Shown here piece after piece: positions 27,341-36,000 of a stretch of 64,000 nt of DNA. This DNA is from Clostridia bacterium (GTDB taxonomy: Bacteria; Bacillota; DSM-521; Neomoorellales; SLTJ01), in the NCBI GenBank assembly GCA_004347685.1, contig SLTJ01000037.1:71417-135416 (forward strand), given 5' to 3'. Positions within the stretch are counted from its first letter, which is position 1. Each line of letters starts with the position of its first letter. The position numbers and the translations under genes were made by a program. The notes under the pieces were generated by a model. It did no database searches. It saw only the letters and a list, made by a program, of their open reading frames with translations, and was not told the origin of the DNA.

Positions 27341-28995
27341 TGCAGTATCGCCCCCGTATGGCTTGAGCTTACCAACCGGACATACCGGGCTAGGTAGCCA
27401 TGCAGTTCTTCGGCTTGGGGAGGGGTCCAATCACTACGTCGCCGGGCCAGTTCGTCCTCGGTGACTTCCAGTCGCAACTCGCCCGCATTAATGTCAATCT
27501 TAATCATGTCTCCATCACGTACCAGGGCAATGGGGCCGCCGACCACGGCCTCAGGAGAAATATGACCGATAGAGGCTCCCCGGGTAGCGCCGGAAAAACG
27601 GCCGTCGGTGAGCAGGGCCACCTGATTGTCCAGGCCCATACCGGCCAGGGCGGCCGTGGGCGTGAGCATCTCCCGCATCCCGGGGCCGCCCCGGGGCCCC
27701 TCATAGCGAATGACCAGCACGTCACCCGGCCGGATCTGCCCGCCAAAGACGGCCGCCACCGCGCTTTCCTCACCGGCAAAAACGCGGGCCGGCCCCCGGT
27801 GTACCAGCATGGCCGGGTCCACGGCTCCCTTTTTCACTACCGCGCCCTGGGGAGCCAGATTACCCCACAGCACGGCCAGGCCGCCGTCAGGGGAATAAGG
27901 ATGGATATAAGGCCTGATGACTTCGCCGTCGGCTCCGGGCCGCCCGGCCAGGTTCTCCTTTACCCGCTTCCCAGTAACCGTCAGATTGTTGCCCGGCAGC
28001 TTCCCATGGTGCTCGAGCTCCACCATGACCGCGGCCACCCCGCCAGCCCGATCCAAATCCTCCATAAAGTGGTTTCCGGCCGGACTCAAGCGGCAGAGCT
28101 GGGACACCTCGCGGCTCATTTCCGCGAAGCGCGCCAGTGGGAGTTCCAGCCCCAGTTCATGGGCTATGGCCGGGAGATGGAGGGCGGTGTTGGTAGAACA
28201 TCCCAGGGCCATGTCCACCGCCATGGCATTGTTAAAGGCCTCCTCCGTTAGGATATCCCGCGGACATAGATTCCTCTCCAGCAGGGACATCACCTGCTGT
28301 CCGGTCCGCTTGGCCAGCCTGATCCTGGCTGCCTGCACCGCCGGAATAGTGCCGTTGCCCGGGAGGGCCATCCCCAGGGCCTCGGTCAGGCAGTTCATGG
28401 AATTGGCCGTGAACATACCGGCGCAGGAGCCGCACCCCGGGCAGGCCGCCTCTTCGAGACCGGCCAGTTCTGCATCCGTCATTTTCCCGGCCGCTACCGC
28501 GCCCACCGCCTCAAAGAGGTTACTCAGGCTGACCCGCTGCCCCTGGTAATAACCAGCCAGCATAGGGCCGCCGCTGACAAAGATGGCCGGCAGATTGAGA
28601 CGGGCCGCAGCCATGAGCATCCCGGGAACCACCTTGTCGCAGTTGGGGATAAAGACCAAGGCGTCGAGGGCGTGAGCCCGGGCCATCACCTCCACCGAAT
28701 CGGCAATCAACTCCCGGCTCACCAGGGAATAGCGCATCCCGTCGTGGTTCATGGCCAGACCATCACAGACGGCGATGGTGGGAAACTCCAAGGGCGTGCC
28801 CCCGGCCAGGCGCACCCCGGCTTTCGCCGCTTCCGCTACTGCCCGCAGGTGCTGGTGTCCCGGAACAAGTTCGTTAAAGGAATTAACTACCCCCACCAGA
28901 GGCCGCGAGATCTCTTCAGCCGTCAGCCCCAGGGCGTAAAGGAGAGAGCGGTGCGGGGCCTTGGCTGTCCCCTGCTTTAGCGACTCGCTTGGCAA
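27334..28995 (-). CDS. ilvD: dihydroxy-acid dehydratase
   Basis: 553 residues from TTG, with GGAGGAG about 10 bases upstream. It dehydrates dihydroxy acids in the valine and isoleucine pathways. Cluster ligands lie in [11 protein letters not shown] and [16 protein letters not shown], and the active-site segment is [11 protein letters not shown]. The start lies inside the 3' end of ilvE (19-base overlap). Confidence 0.96.
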   Translation of the reverse strand: MPSESLKQGTAKAPHRSLLYALGLTAEEISRPLVGVVNSFNELVPGHQHLRAVAEAAKAGVRLAGGTPLEFPTIAVCDGLAMNHDGMRYSLVSRELIADSVEVMARAHALDALVFIPNCDKVVPGMLMAAARLNLPAIFVSGGPMLAGYYQGQRVSLSNLFEAVGAVAAGKMTDAELAGLEEAACPGCGSCAGMFTANSMNCLTEALGMALPGNGTIPAVQAARIRLAKRTGQQVMSLLERNLCPRDILTEEAFNNAMAVDMALGCSTNTALHLPAIAHELGLELPLARFAEMSREVSQLCRLSPAGNHFMEDLDRAGGVAAVMVELEHHGKLPGNNLTVTGKRVKENLAGRPGADGEVIRPYIHPYSPDGGLAVLWGNLAPQGAVVKKGAVDPAMLVHRGPARVFAGEESAVAAVFGGQIRPGDVLVIRYEGPRGGPGMREMLTPTAALAGMGLDNQVALLTDGRFSGATRGASIGHISPEAVVGGPIALVRDGDMIKIDINAGELRLEVTEDELARRRSDWTPPQAEELHGYLARYVRLVSSSHTGAILQC

Positions 28996-29894
28996 GAAAC
29001 ATTCTCCTCCCCAGGGGTGACCTCCTGGTACACAGGGACCCCTTCTGTCCGGGTTAACCGGTGAAAATCAGCAATAAGGGTCTTGCTCATTTCGCCTGGG
29101 TGCCCGGACCCGATCGGCCGCCCGTCCAGACGCACCACCGGAATAACTTCCGCGGCCGTACCTGTCAGAAGACACTCGTCAGCATTATAGATTTCGTAGC
29201 GGGTAAAAACTTCCTCTCGCACTTCAATGCCGCGGCGCCGGGCCAGGCCGATCACCGCGTTCCTGGTAACCCCCTCTAAAAGTCCAAGGTACGGCGGGGG
29301 AGTAATCAGCGCCCCCTCCTTGACGATAAATACGTTATCACCAGTAGCTTCGACCACGTAGCCTTCGTGGTTAAGGATCAGGCCTTCGCCCACACCCGCC
29401 AGATTGGCCTCGATCTTGGCCAGAATGTTGTTCAGGTAGTTCAACGACTTGACCCGGGGATTTACCGCCTCGGAGACGTTGCGCCGGGTAGCCACCGTCA
29501 CCATCTCCAGCCCGCGATCGTATAGCTCGGCTGGGTAAAGCTCAATGGCTGCCGCGATACAAAAGACGGTTGCCCGTGGGCACTTGCGCGGGTCCAGTCC
29601 GAGATCGCCCTTGCCCCGGCTGACCACCAGGCGGATGTAAGCGTCCCGGAGGTCATTACGGCGCACTGTTTCCAGCACCACTTCCTCCATGGCCGCCATG
29701 GGCAATGGGATTTCCAGCGCGATGTGTTTGGCCGAAGCATAGAGCCGCTCAAGGTGCTCCTTCAGCCTGAAGGCCAGGCCATTATAGGCCCGGATGCCCT
29801 CGAAAACCCCATCGCCGTAAAGCAGCCCGTGATCGAACACCGAAACTTTGGCCCGTTCTTCAGGTACGTACTCCCCGTCCAGATAAATGATCAA
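28977..29894 (-). CDS. ilvE: branched-chain amino acid aminotransferase
   Basis: 305 residues from TTG giving (M)[15 protein letters not shown], preceded by a GGGGGGAAAG ribosome-binding site; GTG eight codons earlier is an alternative. The open frame runs on to 30065 but that part is repeat copy d. Class IV PLP fold: catalytic Lys in [34 protein letters not shown] near the start, [12 protein letters not shown] later. First gene of ilvE-ilvD-ilvB-ilvN-leuA-leuC-leuD-cimA. A terminator hairpin lies 50 bases upstream, between promoter and start, suggesting attenuation. Confidence 0.94.
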   Translation of the reverse strand: MIIYLDGEYVPEERAKVSVFDHGLLYGDGVFEGIRAYNGLAFRLKEHLERLYASAKHIALEIPLPMAAMEEVVLETVRRNDLRDAYIRLVVSRGKGDLGLDPRKCPRATVFCIAAAIELYPAELYDRGLEMVTVATRRNVSEAVNPRVKSLNYLNNILAKIEANLAGVGEGLILNHEGYVVEATGDNVFIVKEGALITPPPYLGLLEGVTRNAVIGLARRRGIEVREEVFTRYEIYNADECLLTGTAAEVIPVVRLDGRPIGSGHPGEMSKTLIADFHRLTRTEGVPVYQEVTPGEENVSCQASR

Positions 29895-29945
29895 TCCTAT
29901 CTTTCCCCCCACGCCGTGCACAAAGTATACACCTGGTAGAATATG

Positions 29946-29974
29946 AAAAAAGCCTGCCCTTCGATTGGCCAGGC
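29946..29974 (-). terminator. intrinsic terminator in the ilv operon leader
   Basis: GCCTGGCC, 7-base loop, GGGCAGGC (one mismatch) followed by six T on the minus strand. It lies downstream of the promoter at 30318-30346 and 50 bases before ilvE, the expected place for an attenuator. No clear T-box antiterminator is visible. Confidence 0.7.
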
Positions 29975-29985
29975 CCTTAACAGCA

Positions 29986-30196
29986 CCTCGATTGGTGGCA
30001 CCAACAGAGGATGAAAACGAAGCGGTAGCAGAGACGGGAGTTAAGATCAGGAACCTGGCACTCAACCAGTAGCCTCACCATGCCTTATTATCCCTAACGG
30101 CGGTACCCCGAGGGGGCATTTTGGCGAACACCGGGTTGAGTGCCGAGTTCCTACGAGCTCCAACCTCTAACTTCCAACCTCCGCTTTTTCAGGGTA
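29986..30196 (-). repeat. heptamer-plus-hairpin repeat, copy d, inverted orientation
   Basis: Minus strand: GAAAAAGCGGAGGTTGG, GAAGTTA and GAGGTTG units, CTCGTAG, then a nested palindrome in place of the hairpin, then GATCTTAACTCCCGTCTCTG and GTTGGTGCCACC as in copies a and b. It fills the centre of the ilv leader. Confidence 0.75.
30056..30145. repeat. nested palindromic element, copy 2
   Basis: Begins TGGCACTCAACC and ends GGGTTGAGTGCCG; about 90 bp. It has replaced the hairpin of copy d, splitting the conserved GGAAC...GTTCC stem. Confidence 0.7.
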
Positions 30197-30317
30197 GTAC
30201 CGGCGTACCGGCGGACTTGCTCCCTGGCGATAAATATCTATGTACTGGTGAGACTCCCGGCTTTCCTCCCGTGGCGCAGTAAGAATGCGATTTTCAGCCT
30301 GATTTGGCTTATGGTCT

Positions 30318-30346
30318 AGTATAGTCAAGCACGCTGAAGCTGTCAA
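30318..30346 (-). promoter_or_regulatory. consensus sigma-A promoter of the ilv-leu operon
   Basis: TTGACA, exactly 17 bases, TATACT on the minus strand. The best promoter in the window. It points toward ilvE 420 bases away. Because a yabG remnant lies just upstream and veg follows yabG in Bacillus, it might once have been a veg promoter, but no veg frame follows. Confidence 0.8.
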
Positions 30347-30367
30347 GAGGTTAGCCGTTAAAAAGAT

Positions 30368-30503
30368 GTAACTACTCAGGCCACCGCCTATCACCGCCGC
30401 TGTCATGGGCCGGTCCGTCACTTTCGCTAAGCCTGATAACCCGGCTTGCGTCTTCAGTCGGTCGCCGTCCGACCTCCGACCGGCCTGGAGGCTGAGTGGT
30501 TGC
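30368..30503. repeat. 135-bp TAACTACTCAG element, copy 2
   Basis: Starts GTAACTACTCAGGCC and ends GAGGCTGAGTGGTTGC. The inner block CACTTTCGCTAAGCC...CCGGCTTGCGTCTTC is shared with copy 3. Its right end abuts the stop of the yabG remnant. Confidence 0.75.
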
Positions 30504-30505
30504 GA

Positions 30506-30691
30506 TTACAGTTTGCCTTTGGGCAGAACATTTACCAGATCCTCAATCGGCGCGTCTACCACCATGGTCTGATCGAATAGCGCCTTGAGGATGGCGATGC
30601 ACTCGCCCTGAACTCCGGCTTTAAAGCCGATAATACAGAAGGTCAGGTCGTGGTTATGGGACTTCCGGGTAACGAGATCTCCCACCATCAT
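30506..30691 (-). pseudogene. yabG: YabG-like sporulation protease, N-terminal remnant
   Basis: 61 residues from ATG (ribosome-binding site AGGGGG), starting MMVGDLVTRKSHNHDLTF and ending VVDAPIEDLVNVLPKGKL. This resembles the N-terminal 60 residues of YabG, a coat-maturation protease of about 290 residues. The rest is missing: the frame stops in TAA at the boundary of the 135-bp element, and no YabG-like sequence appears beyond it. A very short functional protein cannot be excluded. The identification rests on family memory of the GD-V-RKS...DL pattern. Confidence 0.5.
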
Positions 30692-30744
30692 GGTAAACAC
30701 CCCCTGGTATTTACATATGATCCCAGGGGGGCCAAGGTGCATAT

Positions 30745-30846
30745 CCTCAGGCCCCTTCTCTGTCGGGCGGTCAGTGGTCTCCGTCGTGGCCGACCGAGCT
30801 AACACTTGGCGGAGCCCCATACCCGCTAGGCAGGCTGAGCAGTTAC
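30745..30846. repeat. diverged TAACTACTCAG-type element
   Basis: Begins CCTCAGGCCCCTTCTC and ends GGCAGGCTGAGCAGTTACC. Only the ends and a central GGTCAGTGG...CCGAGCTAACACTTGGCG resemble the 135-bp family. It fills the gap between the SLH gene and the yabG remnant. Confidence 0.5.
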
Positions 30847-30856
30847 CAAGGGTGCA

Positions 30857-32740
30857 TCATTCGGCCCGGCTGCCAATGACCACCACCAACTCGCCTACGA
30901 AAACACCATTTTCAACCCGGCCGACAACGATCACTTCATCGTCTTCCTCCACGTCGCTCAGGGCCACCGTGCTGCCAAAGCGCCGGATTTCACCGCTGCT
31001 TTCCAGGTATACGGTACTATACCCGGTAAGTCCGGCCACCGGGTCCACTACGATTACCCGCGCCTGGCGGTTGATGTTCTTCACCCGCCCCACCAGGTAA
31101 TCCTGCCGCTCCCAGGGCTGCACGTCAATGCGAGTCACCGCCTCCCCCTCGGCCCGCAGAGTTACCCAGTCGCCGCGGTTGATCTCCCGGAGTTCGATCC
31201 GCTGCCCGTCCCTACGGATTTCTACCGCATTGCCGACCGGCAAGGTTTTTTCCTTCCCATCGCCCCCGGCCACGGTGATGGTAGAGGTGGCCGCCAGTTG
31301 CAGGGCCACCACCCTGCCTTCCAGTTCCTGGATGACCGGGGTAGCTGTCAATTCTTCTACCCTGTCATTGCGCAGCTTCAACCCCACCTGGTCTCCGGTG
31401 CGGATCTCCCGCAAACTCACGCTTTGCCCGTTACGCCGGATAACGGCCGTGGCGGCTACCTGGTAAGATTTCGCCCCGGCCGCGGTAGTAAGGGTGATGC
31501 TTTCCGGGGGGCCAAAGTCAATACCAGCCAAAATACCCTGTACTTGGGCCGTCGTGCTGGTGGCTTCTACCCGGATGGCCTGCTCTTCCCGCACCGTGAT
31601 TTTCGCTGCCTGGCCGGCAACCAGATCGCCCCGGGAGGCCGTCCGCCCGTCCAGCATGATTACCGCCCCGGCCGCCAGGGGCCAGGTATACTGGCCGCTA
31701 TCCGCCGCCAGGGTGACGGCCCCACTTCCGGCACCGCTCACACCCACTATGGTACCCTGCCACACCTTATCCGGTTGCGGCGGCGGTGACGGCAGGTCAG
31801 CAGCCGCGATAACTTCCACCAGGCCTACTTTGTTCTGGCCGTCGGTGAGCGCCAGGACGGGCTCGCCCGCTTTCAGGCTGGTGATACTTACCTCGTTTTT
31901 CTGCCGGTAAACCCAAAATCGTTCGGCCAGGGGCCAGGAATTCAACGTGCCGTCCGCCAGCAACAACTGTATCTCCCGGCCGGCATTCGGCAGGGACCGG
32001 AAGGTACCGCGGATTTCCCGTTCCCTCAACGCCCCGACTACCCCGTCAACCCGGCTGAGAATAGCCGCCATCTCCGCCCGCGTGACTTCAGACCCAGGGT
32101 TAAAGTTGTTCTTATCGTCACCCTGCATGATCCCCTTTTCCTTCAGGGCGGCCACGTATCCAAGGGCTTCCGGTGGTATTTTCCCGGCATCAGCATAGCC
32201 CACGCCAGCCAAGCTGCCGGCAGTGGCCTCTAGTTGCAGGGCGCGCCCGACGAAGACGGCTATTTCCCAACGCAGGGCCGGCTCGGTTGGGCGAAAAGCG
32301 GTAAGGTCGCGGCCGCTGACAATCCCTTTTTCTATGGCGAGGGCCACCGGCTCCTTCGCCCAGGAACTCACTGCTCCGGGATTGGCGAAACCCGGGGGAA
32401 ACTTCTTGCCGGCGGCCTGGGGCTCCCAACCCATGACCCGCACCAGCATCACCACCGCCTGCTCCCGGTTGACCTTGGCGTCAGGCTCATACTTGTCTCC
32501 CGGGAGACCGCCTACCGCCCCCTTTAACTTCATCTTGACGATGTCCTTTTCCCCCCAAAAACCGGGGTCAACATCTTGGAAAATACGGTAGGTTCGCACC
32601 TGCACACTGGTGGTAGAGGTACTCGGGCTTCCAGGTACCACCGAAACGTCATCCGCCGCCACCGCCGGAGCAGCCAGCATAAGCACCAGGCTCAACAGCG
32701 ATAAAACCGCACCCACCAGTCTATGTAATCTAAGTCGCAT
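30857..32740 (-). CDS. secreted S-layer-homology (SLH) protein with repeat domains
   Basis: 627 residues from ATG of MRLRLHRLVGAVLSL, with AGGGGGGAAGGGG upstream. A signal peptide (about 1-29, ending PAVAADD) is followed by three SLH domains (about 45-225; FQDVDPGFWGEKDIVKMKLKG, WAKEPVALAIEKGIVSG, YADAGKIPPEALGYVAALKEKG). The rest holds four to five beta-rich repeats of about 75 residues with the pattern G-I-D/V-G...ITL...V-A-A-TAVIRRNG...SLREI-GD-V-L. SLH domains bind pyruvylated secondary wall polymers, so this is a cell-surface protein. No catalytic motif is visible. The large subtilase-SLH gene lies upstream on the same strand. Confidence 0.9.
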   Translation of the reverse strand: MRLRLHRLVGAVLSLLSLVLMLAAPAVAADDVSVVPGSPSTSTTSVQVRTYRIFQDVDPGFWGEKDIVKMKLKGAVGGLPGDKYEPDAKVNREQAVVMLVRVMGWEPQAAGKKFPPGFANPGAVSSWAKEPVALAIEKGIVSGRDLTAFRPTEPALRWEIAVFVGRALQLEATAGSLAGVGYADAGKIPPEALGYVAALKEKGIMQGDDKNNFNPGSEVTRAEMAAILSRVDGVVGALREREIRGTFRSLPNAGREIQLLLADGTLNSWPLAERFWVYRQKNEVSITSLKAGEPVLALTDGQNKVGLVEVIAAADLPSPPPQPDKVWQGTIVGVSGAGSGAVTLAADSGQYTWPLAAGAVIMLDGRTASRGDLVAGQAAKITVREEQAIRVEATSTTAQVQGILAGIDFGPPESITLTTAAGAKSYQVAATAVIRRNGQSVSLREIRTGDQVGLKLRNDRVEELTATPVIQELEGRVVALQLAATSTITVAGGDGKEKTLPVGNAVEIRRDGQRIELREINRGDWVTLRAEGEAVTRIDVQPWERQDYLVGRVKNINRQARVIVVDPVAGLTGYSTVYLESSGEIRRFGSTVALSDVEEDDEVIVVGRVENGVFVGELVVVIGSRAE

Positions 32741-32780
32741 TCCCCTTCCCCCCTGACAATTCATCCCTTGGGATCTTCTA

Positions 32781-32802
32781 CCTGGAGGGCGAAAATCCTC
32801 CT
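32781..32802 (-). other. AGGAGGATTTTCGCC motif, copy 3
   Basis: Minus-strand AGGAGGATTTTCGCCC then TCCAGG, 40-60 bases upstream of the SLH protein start. Too far to be its ribosome-binding site. Confidence 0.55.
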
Positions 32803-32825
32803 GACATCAAGATATTTTCTACCTA

Positions 32826-33070
32826 CCCGTGCCATCCCGACCCCAGGAGGGTGACCCAGGGGTCGGGGAGGCCGGCCAGGATTTCCTTCAGCCGTTCCAC
32901 CACGTAGGCCGGCATGGAGTCGTTGGTAAGCCGGGGCAGTTCGATGAGCCGCGCTTCCCCGGGGAACTTCTCCACGATAAACCAGGGGTCCACGGCCAGG
33001 CAGTGCCCGCCCACCGCGGGGCAGTACATCAACCAGGCCTCCAGCGCCTCCCGCGGCCGCCGTTTCAGTT
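32826..33070 (-). pseudogene. UDP-N-acetylmannosamine dehydrogenase (WecC-like) fragment
   Basis: About 81 codons read NFVRELKRRPREALEAW, then VGGHCLAVDPWFIVEKFPG, LIELPRLTNDSMPAYVVERL and end VTLLGSGWHG. The VGGHC-AVDPWFI segment is the active-site signature of UDP-ManNAc/UDP-GlcNAc 6-dehydrogenases, and L-R--ND-MP-YVV follows it in that family. Both flanks are missing: the frame begins next to the subtilase-SLH stop and is cut short by TAG. It is a remnant of a surface-polysaccharide gene, fitting the SLH context. It has no start codon of its own. Confidence 0.75.
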
Positions 33071-33073
33071 CCC

Positions 33074-36000
33074 TTACGAAATTCCTAGCCAGACCCGCGC
33101 CAGCAGGGTGGCTGCCTGTCCCCGGGTGGTGGGGCTGCGGGGCGAAATGTCGTTTTGGCCCACGCCCCGCAGCCAATTGTTGCTAACTGCCCAGGACATA
33201 GCTCCCTTGGCCCAGGACGATACCTGCGAGCTGTCCTGGAAGCGTGATAGCATGGTTTCCATCTTCTCAGGCGGCAGGTCGTTGGCCTCGTTGGCCACCC
33301 CCAGGGCCCTGACCAGCATAAGCAACGCTTCTTCCCTGGTGATGGGGGCGTCCGGAGCGAAATGATCGCCGTATCCCTTCACCCAGCCGGCATCCCGGGC
33401 GGCCCGAATATAGGGCGCGTACCAGGAGTCCACCGGTACGTCTGTAAAGGCAGGTTCAGGGCCGGCCGGCAGAACCAGGTGCAGGGCTTCCGCCAGGGTT
33501 TTGACCCATTCGGCCCGCGTTAGCGGGGCGTCCGGACGAAAACTGCCGTCAGGGTAACCGGCCATGATCCCCCTGGCCGCTGCCACCTCCGCCTCCTTCT
33601 GGGCCCAGTGACCCTTCAGGTCGGTAAAGGCTACCACCTTTTCCGCCACCACAAAGCTACCCAATCTGTCTGTCTGGGCTACGATTTTCCCTTCCCCCTG
33701 CACCTGTCCACCCAGGTAAATCCAGGTCCGGGTCCCGGGGTCATAGCGATACACGCCCAGTTCCTGGGGATCGGCCGGGCCGGGGGCAAAGGGCAAGGTT
33801 ATCCGGGCTGGACGGCGTAGATAAATATCTTCCGGCGTCACGTGCCAGGGATCGCCTGTCAGCCGGTACCCGTCCAGGGAAAAATTGGGACCGGGCACTG
33901 CTACCGCGGTAAACGTAGTGAGTTGTTCCACGGCCCGCGGGAGGATCTCCAGGCGGAAGTCCCCGGCACGCAGCTCTCCCCCCCGGGGGCCGATTTCCCT
34001 TGCTGTCTCCTGGCTGCGTGGCACTGGCTCCCGGGGCGGAACCATGGCTTCTCCACCGACCCGGAAGCCGGCCTTGCCGGTATAGGTAACTACACCCTGA
34101 CCGCCATCCAGGCCCAAGGTCAGGGTAAGGGCATAATCGCCCGCCGGCAGGGTTGCCGGCAGGGGCCAGCTTATGGCATAAAAGTCCGCGGCCTCCCGGC
34201 GACTGGCTATCGTTTCCCCGGAGGGGCCTACCAGGCCTACCACTGGAGCCACCAACTGGTAGCCAGGGATGTCCGGAGGGGGCTCCTGGTCAGCCCCTAG
34301 TTCCTGCGCCTGGATCAGGCCTAGCACTTCCGCATCGCCATGCAGGGACCAGATATTCACCAGGCGGTTTCCCTGATCGTCACCAATCCAGGGAGCGGCC
34401 TCTACCCTTTCGCCGGGGCGGTAAGACTCTTTGTCAACCTTGAGAGATACGTGCCACGGTCCGCCGACACTGTATTCCGCGCGGGTACCGGACCGTAAAG
34501 ATAGGGGAACGTCCGCCTCCAGCCAGTACTCCCAGGACCCTTCGTCTCCCCGCCGCTCCAGTAAGGCCCGGGGCCGGTACGCCCCTGGGGTCACCAAGAT
34601 TTCCTGGTCTGGCAGCAGTTGAAAGATAGGAAAGAAGCTGCTGCGGTCGGTTACCAATTGCACCGCCGCAGCCGTGAAGTCCTGGCTGGCGAGTTTCACC
34701 CGCAGCCGGGCCACTTCCCTACCGTTGAAGTCCAGGTACTGGGCTTGCCCTCCAGGGACAATAGTGGTTTCGGGCAGGGTAAGATAATATGCCGGGTACC
34801 AACTTACGGCTTGGAAGTAATAGCGGCCCGGATCCACCCAGACCAAGGTTTCACCGTTGGCCTTGAGGCTGCCAATGGCCAGGGAATCCCCGACTATCGT
34901 CCCGCCTCTGTCCAGGGGGCTGGCGAAGACCTCGGCAAAGGCCAGACCCGTACCGTCCTGTCCCGCTGCCTTGACTACCACCGGCCTGGCCTCGGCGGCC
35001 CGGAGGAGGTTTGGCCCCGCATGAAAGGTAAGCTCCCGGTTTAACAGTACCCCTACCTGCTCACCGGATGTATCCGCGGTAAAACTGGCTATCACCCGGT
35101 AGCTGCCCTCCGCGGGGAGATCTTGCGGCGAAATATAGAGCCAGCCGCTGGCATCGGTCCGGCTGGCGTAGGCCTGGGTCATGCCCTGGCCCTTGACTTG
35201 CCAGAAGCTGACCTGCGCCCCGGCTGCCGGTTTTTCTTCCGGGTCCAGCACCAGGAGGTGGATGCCATCGGCCAATCGGCTCTGCAAAGTAATCTCCGGG
35301 CTGGTAGCCTGGACTTTTCCCTGCCAGGGGCCGAAATCCAGGGTCAACCGGGCCAGGTATTTCCCGGAAACGGTATCCTGCGGTACCTGATAAAAGCCCT
35401 GGTGATAGTACTCGGCACCCTCCTGCCGGAATACAACCCGCCCGTCCCCGGTGGTCACTTCCAAAACCGGGACCAGGGCCTGGTAGCTGGCCGGCCGCCA
35501 GGGCACCGATTGTCCGAGGGCGGGGCTGAAGACCACCCCCAGCCTCTGGCCCTGTGGCTGCGCCAGCCCCTGGCCGGAGATATTCTCCTGGATCTTCTCC
35601 CTGTCCAGCCCTGCTTCCCAGATGCGGTTGCCAAAGGCATCGGTGAACCCGGTTTGTAATTTTACCGTATCCCCTACCCGGTAGGTATCCTGGTCAGGAA
35701 TAACCCGGCCCCAAAGTGGACCTCCCAGGGAAAAGGCCGCCACCCTGCCGGCCGCGATCGCCAAGGGCGAGTTGGCCTCCAACCAGTAAAACCACTGTTC
35801 CCCGTCTTTCTGCATCCCGATCTTGGCGCCCAGGTAATATTCCCCGGACGTAATCACAAGGCTGCGGTCACCGGTGAGGTCAAAGCCCCATGACCACAGC
35901 ATTCCCTTCTGGTACGGATAAATAAAGGCATAATTAGGAGTCAGGCCCACCAGGTTCAGCCGCAGGCGACCCATGGGTTGATCGCTGAAGTTCAAACGGT

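Noticed and set aside
30100-30125. GGGTACCGCC on the minus strand of the ilv leader, like a T-box antiterminator core
   Set aside because: It lies inside the nested palindromic element, is not conserved in the other copies, and no stem I/specifier loop or following complement is seen.
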